In this document: one piece after another, positions 29,451 to 37,649 of the stretch | Numbering within the stretch: the stretch's first letter is position 1 | How the letters are laid out: every line of letters starts with the position of its first letter | DNA from: Gulosibacter massiliensis | GTDB lineage: Bacteria > Actinomycetota > Actinomycetes > Actinomycetales > Microbacteriaceae | Assembly (NCBI GenBank): GCA_945949175.1 | Contig: CAMFDU010000012.1 | Coordinates: forward strand, 1-37,649 | DNA length: 37,649 nt | Reading direction: 5' to 3' | The notes under the pieces: generated by a model | Seen by the model: the letters and a program-made list of their open reading frames with translations, nothing else | Database searches by the model: none | What the model was told of the DNA's origin: nothing | Translations under genes and position numbers: made by a program

Positions 29451-29467
29451 ATCGAAAAAGGTTTCCC

Positions 29468-32191
29468 GTGTCTCAATTTCTATACCGCCTCGGACAATTC
29501 TCTGCGCGCCGAGCGTGGTTCGTCATCGCCGGGTGGGTCGCCATCATCGGAATACTGGGCGGAATCGCAGCAACGGCCGGAGGCACGTTCTCAACCGCCA
29601 TGACAATCAATGGCACCGACGCACAAACGACCATTGAAACCCTCGAATCAAAGTTCAGCGACGCAAGTCGCGGTATTGGTCAAGTGGTGTTCCACAAGAC
29701 CGATGGACTGCCATTCACCGACGAAGAAAAAGAGAACATCACCGCCGCGTTAGAGTCGGTTCACGATCTTCCCGCCGTCGACGACACCGTAGACCCATTC
29801 GATGTCCAAGCGACTCTCGATGAAAACGCGCGCGATGTCGCGGACGCCCCCGAAAAATTCGCCGACGGACAGAAAAAGATTGATCGCGGCCAGGCAAAAA
29901 TCGACAAGGGATTGAAGGACCTCGCTGCGGCTCGGGTTGACCTCGCCAATGGACGGGTCGAGCTAGTGGCAAACCAGAAAAAGCTGGACAAGGGTCTTGC
30001 AAAGATTCAGGAGGCCGAGCCTGCTTTACGCGCCACCAAAGCCGAAGTCACCGCCGCAATCGCCTATTACACAAGCCTGGGTGGTCACGAAGCAGAACTC
30101 GATGAACTGAACGAGAGCCTCGCTCTCATTAACGCCGGCCTCGCGACGATAGTCGCGAGCAAAGAAAGTATTCGCGACGGGCAGGCCAAGATTGACGCAG
30201 CCTGGGCCGATATTTACGACGGTGAACGACAGGCAAATGATGGCGACAAGGACCTCGCCCGAGCGCAACGGAAGCTCGACCGCGGTCAGGTAAAGCTGGA
30301 CGAAGCGCGCGATGAATTTGCCTTTGCGCGAATCATCATGGAGGGAACCACCAAATTCCGCGTTGTGTCAACCGACAATCAAACTGCAACGGGCAGCGTC
30401 ATGTTCACCTCGCCCATCTCGGACGTGGAAACGTCCGATAAAGAAGCCGTCGTTGCAGCGTTATCCGACACTGCAACCGAAAACATTCAAGTTGAGTTTT
30501 CGCAAGATCTCACACGTTCGCTCGGTGGGCTGCTCGGACCCGGTGAAATCGTCGGGCTTCTCGTTGCCGCCATTGTTCTGTTTGTCATGCTCGGGACGCT
30601 CGTCGCCGCCGGCCTTCCTGTCTTGTCCGCAATCGTGGGCGTCGCAATTTCGGGCGCATCGAGTGTCGCTCTCGCAGCCGTAGTCGAATCGACCACAACG
30701 ACGCCGATTCTCGGAGTGATGCTGGGACTTGCCGTCGGAATCGACTATTCGCTCTTTATCTTGAATCGTCACCGCCGTCAGCTGAAGGCGGGTATGCCGG
30801 TTGCGGAATCTATTGCCCTCGCTAATGGAACGTCCGGTAACTCTGTAACTTTCGCTGGTCTCACCGTAATCATCGCCCTGGCTGCGCTGAACCTCACGGG
30901 CATCGATTTCCTCGGTCTCATGGGGTCTGTGGGTGCCGCAGCGATTGCCATCGCCGTCGCCGTTGCCGTCACGTTCAACCCAGCGGTCATCTCGTTGATT
31001 GGGATTCGTGTGCTCAGTGCAAAAGAACGTCGAGCACTCGCCGATCGGGATACACGCGACCGCAAGCCAAATACGACGACGGCGAGCGTGTTCGCGACTC
31101 GGCACCCCCTTGTTTCGCTGTTCGCGACCCTTGCCGTCCTCGGAATCGCCGCAATTCCTTTGCTCGATATGCGTCTCGGCCTGCCTGATGGCTCGTCCGA
31201 GCCCACCGATTCGACCGGCTATAAGTCCTACCAGTTGACGCAAGACGCATTCGGTGAAGGTGTCAATGCAACCTTGCTCGTCGTTGCATCCTCGCCAAAT
31301 CCCATTCCCGAAGACGACGAACTCGCCTTCCAGGCGGGCGCAACCAAACTCATCATGGATATCGACAACGTCGAGTCAACCGTGCCGGGAGGGTTCTCGG
31401 ACGACCGCACCATCGCCATTTTCCGCGTGGTTCCAGCGGGGGGTCCGAATGACGAGTCAACCCAAGATGTCGTTCACGACATCCGAGCACTGGATGCAGA
31501 ATTCAGCGCAACACTCGACTCGTCGGTCAACGTGACAGGGATGGCTCCAATCAATATCGATGTCTCCGAAAAACTCAGTCAGGCTTTACCGATTTACCTC
31601 GGTACCGTGATTGGGCTCTCGCTTCTCATCATGATGCTTGTGTTCCGTTCCATTTGGCTACCACTCATCGCTAGCGCAGGCTTCCTGTTCACCGTTTTCG
31701 CAACTCTTGGCGCAGTGACCGCTGTTTTCCAATGGGGATGGCTCGGTTGGCTTTTTGATATTCACGACCCAGCGCCAATTCTCAGCTTCCTCCCGACGAT
31801 GCTTATCGGAATCCTGTTCGGGCTCGCAATGGACTACCAATTGTTCCTCGCCTCTGGAATGCGCGAGGCTTTCATCCACGGTAAGTCCGCGACGGACTCT
31901 ATCAACTACGGATTGCGCCTCAGTCGCAGTGTCGTGACGGCTGCCGCCATCATCATGGTCTCGGTGTTCGGCGGATTCGTCTTCAGCCACACAACCATGA
32001 TTCGACCGGTCGGTTTTGGGCTTGCTGTCGGCGTGCTCATTGACGCATTTCTCGTGAGGCTCGTGCTCGTACCCGCTGCGCTCAAGTTGCTCGGCCCTGC
32101 CGCGTGGTGGCTGCCCAAATGGCTCGAGCGCATCCTGCCGGATGTCGATGTCGAAGGTGCAAAGCTCGAACGATCTATCGCTCACCACTAA
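29468..32191 (+). CDS. MMPL/RND family transporter with long coiled-coil periplasmic insertion
   Basis: 907 aa; RRAWFVIAGWVAIIGILGG, LAVGIDYSLFILNRHR, GLAMDYQLFLASGMREAF, and heptad-rich insert. Confidence 0.92.
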   Translation: MSQFLYRLGQFSARRAWFVIAGWVAIIGILGGIAATAGGTFSTAMTINGTDAQTTIETLESKFSDASRGIGQVVFHKTDGLPFTDEEKENITAALESVHDLPAVDDTVDPFDVQATLDENARDVADAPEKFADGQKKIDRGQAKIDKGLKDLAAARVDLANGRVELVANQKKLDKGLAKIQEAEPALRATKAEVTAAIAYYTSLGGHEAELDELNESLALINAGLATIVASKESIRDGQAKIDAAWADIYDGERQANDGDKDLARAQRKLDRGQVKLDEARDEFAFARIIMEGTTKFRVVSTDNQTATGSVMFTSPISDVETSDKEAVVAALSDTATENIQVEFSQDLTRSLGGLLGPGEIVGLLVAAIVLFVMLGTLVAAGLPVLSAIVGVAISGASSVALAAVVESTTTTPILGVMLGLAVGIDYSLFILNRHRRQLKAGMPVAESIALANGTSGNSVTFAGLTVIIALAALNLTGIDFLGLMGSVGAAAIAIAVAVAVTFNPAVISLIGIRVLSAKERRALADRDTRDRKPNTTTASVFATRHPLVSLFATLAVLGIAAIPLLDMRLGLPDGSSEPTDSTGYKSYQLTQDAFGEGVNATLLVVASSPNPIPEDDELAFQAGATKLIMDIDNVESTVPGGFSDDRTIAIFRVVPAGGPNDESTQDVVHDIRALDAEFSATLDSSVNVTGMAPINIDVSEKLSQALPIYLGTVIGLSLLIMMLVFRSIWLPLIASAGFLFTVFATLGAVTAVFQWGWLGWLFDIHDPAPILSFLPTMLIGILFGLAMDYQLFLASGMREAFIHGKSATDSINYGLRLSRSVVTAAAIIMVSVFGGFVFSHTTMIRPVGFGLAVGVLIDAFLVRLVLVPAALKLLGPAAWWLPKWLERILPDVDVEGAKLERSIAHH

Positions 32192-32197
32192 TCGGCG

Positions 32198-32221
32198 AGA
32201 GGCGACGCCTCTTTACTTTTT
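32198..32221 (+). terminator. Short intrinsic terminator AGAGGC-GAC-GCCTCT + TTACTTTTT after MMPL gene
   Basis: 6-bp perfect stem and T-rich tract; T-tract overlaps the end of the convergent gene. Confidence 0.6.
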
Positions 32222-32464
32222 CCTGGTGAACAACCGCAGAATAATGAGCAACGCTCCGACGCCGATCAACCAAGGAATGGCCCCGACCGCACTGTAGGCG
32301 ATCCCGATTGGCGCTAACGGCGACATCGACCAGACAATAAAACCGACGAGCCCAACTACAGCGAGGACAGCGACCCCGCAACCCACGCCTTTGGCAGCAG
32401 CGTTCTTGACAATGGGGTGATTCTCTTCGATTTTCGACTTTTCGGCGTCAGCGGGATTGTTCAC
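32213..32464 (-). CDS. Small membrane protein (two predicted TM segments)
   Basis: 83 aa; GVGCGVAVLAVVGLVGFIVWSM and GAIPWLIGVGALLIILRLFTRKK. Confidence 0.65.
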   Translation of the reverse strand: MNNPADAEKSKIEENHPIVKNAAAKGVGCGVAVLAVVGLVGFIVWSMSPLAPIGIAYSAVGAIPWLIGVGALLIILRLFTRKK

Positions 32465-32474
32465 TGTCGTCGAC

Positions 32475-32885
32475 TCAAGCCCGATTAATCGCGCGAAGGA
32501 CCAATTCAGACACCTGTTTCTCGATATCAGCTGTCCAGCTGATTACGGCAAACGACGTCGGCCACATGGCGCCGTCATCTAGCTGAGCGGCTTCTTGAAA
32601 ACCCAGGGTCGAATAGCGAGACTTGTACTTTCCTGCGTCCTGGAAAAACAACACCACTTTTCCGGCCACAAAATATGCCTGCATTCCGTACCAGGTTTTG
32701 ACTTCCATTTCCGGCGCGATTGTGGTCACGAGTCGGTGGATTTTCTCGGCGATTTTCCGATCCTCCGGCGCCATCGCCGAAATCTTCTCTTTAACAGCGG
32801 TGAGCCCGTCAACTTTCTTGCCCTTCACCTCGGCGGCACGGTCTTTCATCGCTGCGCGTTCCTCCGCTGACCATTTATCGGCCAT
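32475..32885 (-). CDS. DUF1801 / YdhG-like small protein
   Basis: MAPEDRKIAEKIHRLVTTIAPEMEVKTWYGMQAYFVAGKVVLFFQDAGKYKSRYSTLGF. Confidence 0.8.
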   Translation of the reverse strand: MADKWSAEERAAMKDRAAEVKGKKVDGLTAVKEKISAMAPEDRKIAEKIHRLVTTIAPEMEVKTWYGMQAYFVAGKVVLFFQDAGKYKSRYSTLGFQEAAQLDDGAMWPTSFAVISWTADIEKQVSELVLRAINRA

Positions 32886-33804
32886 TTGTAACCCCTTTCT
32901 CGATCAGCAATTCGAATAGGGCGTCGGTGCGCAATGATCGCCCTGCTGAATTGTAGTGTCCCCCCGTAGTGCACAGAAGTGACGGGTCGTCATAGTTAGT
33001 CTCGAGAACAATTGAAACCTGGATTCCCGCTGATTCAGGATGCGCGCCAATCCAGGAATCAATCCTGGACTGCAAACGCTCTAGGTAATCCCTGCTGGCG
33101 GCAGGGTCCACTCGGTCGACCGTGTATCGCGAAGGGATTGTAATCACCATTGCTGCGTTAGGGAATCTCGAATGGATCAGGGGCAACCACGATTCCAGCA
33201 GCGAGTCGATCTCGCCATCGGTCGCCCATTCGGTTTTCACCGCGCGCAGATTCGGCTGGCACAAATCCGTCGCGTCGTGCATTAAATCCCCTTGACGGGA
33301 AATAATGGTCGGAAAAATTTTGGCTGGCGGCCCGCTAATTAAGTCCCATAAGGATTGAGAAGGAAGCCAAAAAGGTGACGTTTTTATGCCATCAAAGCCC
33401 AGCTCTGGCGCCGATTCTCTGATGCGGTCGCGCTTTCCAAGATGCCAGTGTCGCGCACTCGAAATCACTACCGTCGAAACTTTGTCCGCTTCTACCAAAT
33501 TGACGAACTCGTCCACAAAAGCCGTCATGTTTTCCTGGGTGAACCCTTCCCGGGGTAGCGCCGCGTTAAACCAGGTTTCGCCCGAAATCTCGGACAACCG
33601 TTCAGCGGAAAGGCTGTACACCGCGTTGGAGCCGCCTACAATCAGGTTCTCGACCGCACCAATATCCTGCATACGAGTAGCTTTTTGGTCGTGTATCGAC
33701 CCCGAGAACATCGTCGCGGACGCGAGAAATCCGCTCGTGGCAACCCACGCGATGTAACCCGCCACAAATAAGGCGACGAGCCAGACGTATTTATCTTTGA
33801 CCAT
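32875..33804 (-). CDS. Membrane-anchored SGNH-like (DltD/AlgX-like) protein, MBOAT partner
   Basis: N-terminal TM, block I-like NLIVGGSNAVYSLSAERLSE, C-terminal His block GGHYNSAGRSLRTDALF; overlaps MBOAT gene end; start at 33804 (MVKDKYVW). Confidence 0.65.
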   Translation of the reverse strand: MVKDKYVWLVALFVAGYIAWVATSGFLASATMFSGSIHDQKATRMQDIGAVENLIVGGSNAVYSLSAERLSEISGETWFNAALPREGFTQENMTAFVDEFVNLVEADKVSTVVISSARHWHLGKRDRIRESAPELGFDGIKTSPFWLPSQSLWDLISGPPAKIFPTIISRQGDLMHDATDLCQPNLRAVKTEWATDGEIDSLLESWLPLIHSRFPNAAMVITIPSRYTVDRVDPAASRDYLERLQSRIDSWIGAHPESAGIQVSIVLETNYDDPSLLCTTGGHYNSAGRSLRTDALFELLIEKGVTNGR

Positions 33805-35104
33805 ACGCAGCAATGACGTCTCCAATTCGGCCAGAGGCGAACATGATTATTGCCGCCATGAGGAAGACCTGGGTTACGCGCACACGAAGGAACTTGTAGT
33901 TGCGTCCGAGTAGGAGCCGAGTCTTGCGAAATGCGAATTCAACGAAAACGAGAGCAACCGACAACACAAGTGCAATGAGCGTCCCGGTCGGCCATTCGAT
34001 CACGGTTTGAGTCGCGATCGTCGCTTCCGCAAGGGTCGGAACGTGATTCATGATTGTGACCAAGCTGTCAAAACTTGGAGTTCCAAAGATCATGCGCGCA
34101 ACGACCACCGTCGGCGGGAAGATGACGAACGCCCAGAAGGCGTGCTTGCGCTTGAGAAGAGCTATCGACCCGACAAAAATCGCGCCGTGAAGGAATCCCC
34201 AAATCGCGAAGTTGACCGTCATTCCGTGCCACGACGCTGATGCGAGGTAGGTCACCATGACCGCGGCGAAGGTTCCCCACCGTGCGCGGACTGGTTTGTA
34301 AAACAATTCTTTCAACAGAGCGCTCAGTGAAAGGTGCCATCCCTTCCAGAAGTCGAGAATGTTCGCCGCTGAAAAAGGTTGTTTGAAGTTGAGAGGAACC
34401 CGCATTCCAATAATTCCCGCTACCGCATAAACAATGAGTGAAAGCCCGGCAAAGTTGACATAAATGAAAAGCTCAAAGACGATACCGAAGAGAAGACCGG
34501 AAACAAGGTTTAACTGTTCATTGATGGCCAGAGCCGGGGCCAGCCCAAGTCCGAGAACGATGAAGAAGAACACGCCGATGATGAGGAACGGGAAAAAGTA
34601 ATTGAGCCGACCGCGAAGCGACCAGTGCCTCATCGACGCGACCGAGATTGCCAGTGGTCCTGTGGCCAACATCAGCGGGTTCGCGATGTCGAAGGTTCGA
34701 ATGAACGACGCCGAACGACCTTCCATGAGTACCAGATATGCAAGGGACGCCGAATAAAACGAATATCCATAGAGGAACGGGTTAGGAGACGACACCGCAA
34801 GGCCGTTCATGACGCTCATGAAGCCAGTTGCCGTCAGCGCAGCGACGGAAAAGAAAATCAGATAAGCGAAGGTGCGTATTGCGAGCTGTGGCAAGACCCC
34901 GGATCGAACCAGCCCGATGACCAGAACGCTCGCAAGCGCCGGCATCGCAACGTGAACAACGTCTATCCACAGTGCCGATGTGCTCCGATTCGATAACGCC
35001 GACAAGGTTGCCAGCGCTAATCCGGCGAATACAACCAGAGCGAACTGGCTCGCAAAACCGAAACGCGGGACGCCGCGAATCACGGGCGATTTATCCACGC
35101 GCAT
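33791..35104 (-). CDS. MBOAT family O-acyltransferase
   Basis: AANILDFWKGWHLSLSALLKELFYKPVR and LASASWHGMTVNFAIWGFLHGAIF (MBOAT His). Confidence 0.88.
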   Translation of the reverse strand: MRVDKSPVIRGVPRFGFASQFALVVFAGLALATLSALSNRSTSALWIDVVHVAMPALASVLVIGLVRSGVLPQLAIRTFAYLIFFSVAALTATGFMSVMNGLAVSSPNPFLYGYSFYSASLAYLVLMEGRSASFIRTFDIANPLMLATGPLAISVASMRHWSLRGRLNYFFPFLIIGVFFFIVLGLGLAPALAINEQLNLVSGLLFGIVFELFIYVNFAGLSLIVYAVAGIIGMRVPLNFKQPFSAANILDFWKGWHLSLSALLKELFYKPVRARWGTFAAVMVTYLASASWHGMTVNFAIWGFLHGAIFVGSIALLKRKHAFWAFVIFPPTVVVARMIFGTPSFDSLVTIMNHVPTLAEATIATQTVIEWPTGTLIALVLSVALVFVEFAFRKTRLLLGRNYKFLRVRVTQVFLMAAIIMFASGRIGDVIAAYGQR

Positions 35105-35492
35105 CAATCTCAGTGATGAGGTCTTTCACCTTGGTGCGAATCTCGTCACGAATGGGACGAACGCCATCGATTCCGTGTCCGGCCGGGTCATCTAGCGTCC
35201 AATCAAGGTATGTCTTTCCGGGATAGATGGGGCAGGTGTCACCACAGCCCATGGTGATGACGTAATCGGATTCCTTGACTGCCTCGGTGGTCAGGACCTT
35301 TGGGGAGTTGTTGGCGATGTCGATGCCCTCTTCCGCCATTGCCGCAACAGCCGATGGATTAATCTCGTCCTTCGGCTCTGTCCCAGCGGACAGTACCGTG
35401 ACACGGTCACCCGCGAGAGCCTGCAAGTAACCCGCGGCCATCTGCGAACGACCAGCATTGTGAACACAAACAAACAACACCGTCTTCTTCAC
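35091..35492 (-). CDS. arsC: Low-MW phosphatase-type arsenate reductase
   Basis: KTVLFVCVHNAGRSQMAAGYL, GCGDTCPIYPGKTYLDWTLDDPAG; GTG 35492 chosen over 35627. Confidence 0.92.
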   Translation of the reverse strand: MKKTVLFVCVHNAGRSQMAAGYLQALAGDRVTVLSAGTEPKDEINPSAVAAMAEEGIDIANNSPKVLTTEAVKESDYVITMGCGDTCPIYPGKTYLDWTLDDPAGHGIDGVRPIRDEIRTKVKDLITEIDARG

Positions 35493-35496
35493 CGGT

Positions 35497-35706
35497 TCAG
35501 AGGCCTTCTGATTTGCGAAAATGGGCGACAAGCGCGTTGGCATGACCGTGCCCGATGCCGTGCTCAGATTTGAGCCACTCAACCTGCTCTGAGTGCTTCT
35601 TGGAAAGCACGCTTTCAAGAAGCCCAAACCAATGAGTAACCGGCTTGCCGTACTTCTTCTCGATTGACGGGAAATACGATGCAGGGCCCTGAACTTTATC
35701 GCTCAC
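35497..35706 (-). CDS. DUF4287 domain protein
   Basis: 69 aa; GPASYFPSIEKKYGKPVTHWFGLLES...HGIGHGHANALVAHFR. Confidence 0.85.
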   Translation of the reverse strand: MSDKVQGPASYFPSIEKKYGKPVTHWFGLLESVLSKKHSEQVEWLKSEHGIGHGHANALVAHFRKSEGL

Positions 35707-35775
35707 GAATCAAATATAACCGAGTGAATTAGAGCCTGAACATAGGCTTGAATCAATCACCCACGAAAGGCTCTC

Positions 35776-36273
35776 ATGACAAGTCCGCGCGCCACCGATT
35801 TTTCGCCTCGACGCCTCTTTCGATTCTTCGCATTCAGTGAAGCGGTGACGTGGACCCTTCTACTAGGCGGTCTCGCGATTCGAGCGATTTGGGGCGCACC
35901 GCCAATTCTGATCACCGTCGTCGGCGGAATCCACGGCGCCGTGTTCCTTGGTTACGGGGTGGTTGCCGCGCTGGTCGGTGTCAATAACCGCTGGGGCATC
36001 GGTCGAACCGTGCTAGGAATCGCGCTCGCCATTGTTCCCTACGCAACAATTCCGTTCGAGACCCGAGCCGAAAAGGCAGGCCGTCTGGCTGGCGCTTGGC
36101 GACGCGCGGCAACGAGCGACCCGCGTGACGCACACTGGTTCGATCGGCTGTATCGGTGGTTCCTCAATCGCCCTGTGTTATTCGCACTGATTTTGCTCGT
36201 GGCGATTGTCGCGATTTTCGCCACGCTCATCATCATCGGACCTCCCGGCGGGTGGCCAACCGACGAAGGCTAA
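35776..36273 (+). CDS. DUF3817 domain membrane protein
   Basis: RRLFRFFAFSEAVTWTLLLGGLAIR...GGIHGAVFLGYGVVAALVGVNNRWG...PYATIPFE. Confidence 0.82.
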   Translation: MTSPRATDFSPRRLFRFFAFSEAVTWTLLLGGLAIRAIWGAPPILITVVGGIHGAVFLGYGVVAALVGVNNRWGIGRTVLGIALAIVPYATIPFETRAEKAGRLAGAWRRAATSDPRDAHWFDRLYRWFLNRPVLFALILLVAIVAIFATLIIIGPPGGWPTDEG

Positions 36274-37649
36274 GCGACGCCGCCCACGATGGTGAATACC
36301 CCGGTGACAACATCGCCCGTTCGCGCCATCGCGACAATGACCGACCCGTAGGCATCCCGCCATTCGCTATGGAGGCGACTGTGCTCGTCCTCGGGAACGG
36401 CAGTGTCAATCGTGTAGCCCGACTCTGTCACGGTGCCCGGCACAGCGACTCCGTTGACGGACACCGACACCTCGGCGGCGTCTGTGTGAATCTCGATGTG
36501 GATGGGAATCGTTCCGTTTGTCGCGGAAACCATTGCCGCGTCGATCGAGACCGACGGTTGTGCCGACGCGACGCTGCCGCGAGAAACCCACAGGTTGGCC
36601 GGTAACTCCGGAGTTCGAGGAGGCGCAATCCGTCCCTTGTGCGCTCGGTCGAACGCAGAGGCGAAGCTCAGCAGATTTGTGTCGTCGTAACCACACCCCG
36701 CAAACGTGAGTCCGACCGGCATACCGATGTCGCTCATGTTGCCCATCGGTACCGTCACGGTCGGTATGCCGAGGTGACGAATCACAACATTTCCGTTCGC
36801 AACCCAGGTTCCGTTTCGCCACCCGATCGCAGCCGAGGCGGGGTTCACATCCATGTCGGCCGGGCCGACATCAGCGACCGCGGGGAAAACAATCGCGTCG
36901 AACCGGTTTTCGTTCATCCACTGCTCAAGGTCGATCCGACGAGCCTCTTCTAGCCCCCGAAGTCCCTCGGCGATGGTCGGGATGTCCTCCAGTTTCGCAA
37001 CGCCGTCTCGTCTCGCGTCAGTCACATAGCTGTCAAGCGTGACGTCTTCGGGCGAAAATCTTGACTGGTGAATCCCGTATTGATCGTCCAAGGCCCCACT
37101 CGGTTGCGGAAAAATCTTGTCGGCGTCGACATCGACGAGCGCGCGGAGTTTCGGGTCGCCGTTCGCCGCCAAGAATTCATTCCACCCCCACATGCTCAAC
37201 TCGTGGAGTTCGTGGTCGGCGAAGTCGGCGGGTACGAACCCGCGCGCGACGAGGTTATGCGACTCCCCCTGCTTGTCCTCGTATCGCGTGACGACGGGGA
37301 AATCACTTTCAACAACCTCGGCACCAAGCCGCTCTAGTGTGACTTTCGCGTCTCGCCAGCGTTCAACCACCGATTGTCGGGTTTCGATGGGGTCAGAGGT
37401 CTCGGAATCGGCGTTGATGTACATCCGCGGAATAGCGATGCGCGTGCCCGACAGCGCATTCCCCTCTGCGAGCGCCGCATACGAGTCAGGACGCAGCTCG
37501 GATGACGGTGGTGTTGCAATCCACGGTTGCACGCGCCAGAAGTCTCCGCGCGTGACGGTGTCGTCCGCGACGATGACGTCGAGCAACGCGAGCATGTCCT
37601 CCATCGTGCGCGTGTGAGGAACAACGACATCCATGGTGGGGACGAGTGG
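36270..37649 (-). CDS. Amidase (amidase-signature family), N-terminal part cut by window edge
   Basis: DVVVPHTRTMEDMLALLDVI, IPTVTVPMGNMSDIGMPVGLTFAGCGYDD (amidase C-terminal); open at right edge. Confidence 0.85.
   Translation of the reverse strand, partial: PLVPTMDVVVPHTRTMEDMLALLDVIVADDTVTRGDFWRVQPWIATPPSSELRPDSYAALAEGNALSGTRIAIPRMYINADSETSDPIETRQSVVERWRDAKVTLERLGAEVVESDFPVVTRYEDKQGESHNLVARGFVPADFADHELHELSMWGWNEFLAANGDPKLRALVDVDADKIFPQPSGALDDQYGIHQSRFSPEDVTLDSYVTDARRDGVAKLEDIPTIAEGLRGLEEARRIDLEQWMNENRFDAIVFPAVADVGPADMDVNPASAAIGWRNGTWVANGNVVIRHLGIPTVTVPMGNMSDIGMPVGLTFAGCGYDDTNLLSFASAFDRAHKGRIAPPRTPELPANLWVSRGSVASAQPSVSIDAAMVSATNGTIPIHIEIHTDAAEVSVSVNGVAVPGTVTESGYTIDTAVPEDEHSRLHSEWRDAYGSVIVAMARTGDVVTGVFTIVGGVA

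Noticed and set aside
35493-35627. N-terminal extension of ArsC
   Set aside because: Overlaps DUF4287 gene and is not ArsC-like; the conserved fold starts at KKTVLFVC

Overview
Compact, co-oriented gene blocks of an actinobacterial (probably Microbacteriaceae-like) chromosome; the taxonomy is inferred from gene content and promoter style only. Left end: homoprotocatechuate-type catabolism (FAH-family enzyme, LigB-type extradiol dioxygenase, CHMS dehydrogenase). Next comes a gamma-glutamylation/amine-type block: peptidase C26 GATase, MarR regulator, cytochrome P450, class-I GATase, GlnA-like ligase, then a DUF6421-like protein, threonine aldolase, FAD oxidoreductase, acetoacetate-decarboxylase-family protein and APC permease. 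Middle and right: DtxR regulator, Fn3 surface protein, mqo, TauE/SafE, asd-lysC, recR-dnaX with SRP RNA, pirin, TetR/MMPL pair, a six-gene overlapping operon (DUF4287-arsC-MBOAT-SGNH-DUF1801-membrane protein), DUF3817 and a truncated amidase. The most interesting signal is an unannotated 21-codon ORF at 12569-12634 (MNNLDSNQSSDGGCCGGRGCC). It has a near-perfect Shine-Dalgarno, its own promoter with palindromes, and a strong intrinsic terminator, and it lies divergent from an ArsR-family regulator that also ends in Cys-Cys. It looks like a self-contained, metal(loid)-responsive Cys-pair micropeptide unit. Second is a recurrent operator-like motif (GTT-N8-AAC with an ACCC-like core) in front of the P450/MarR, GlnA-like and APC permease genes, suggesting an amine/aromatic regulon. 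All calls are from reading the sequence; no database searches were run.
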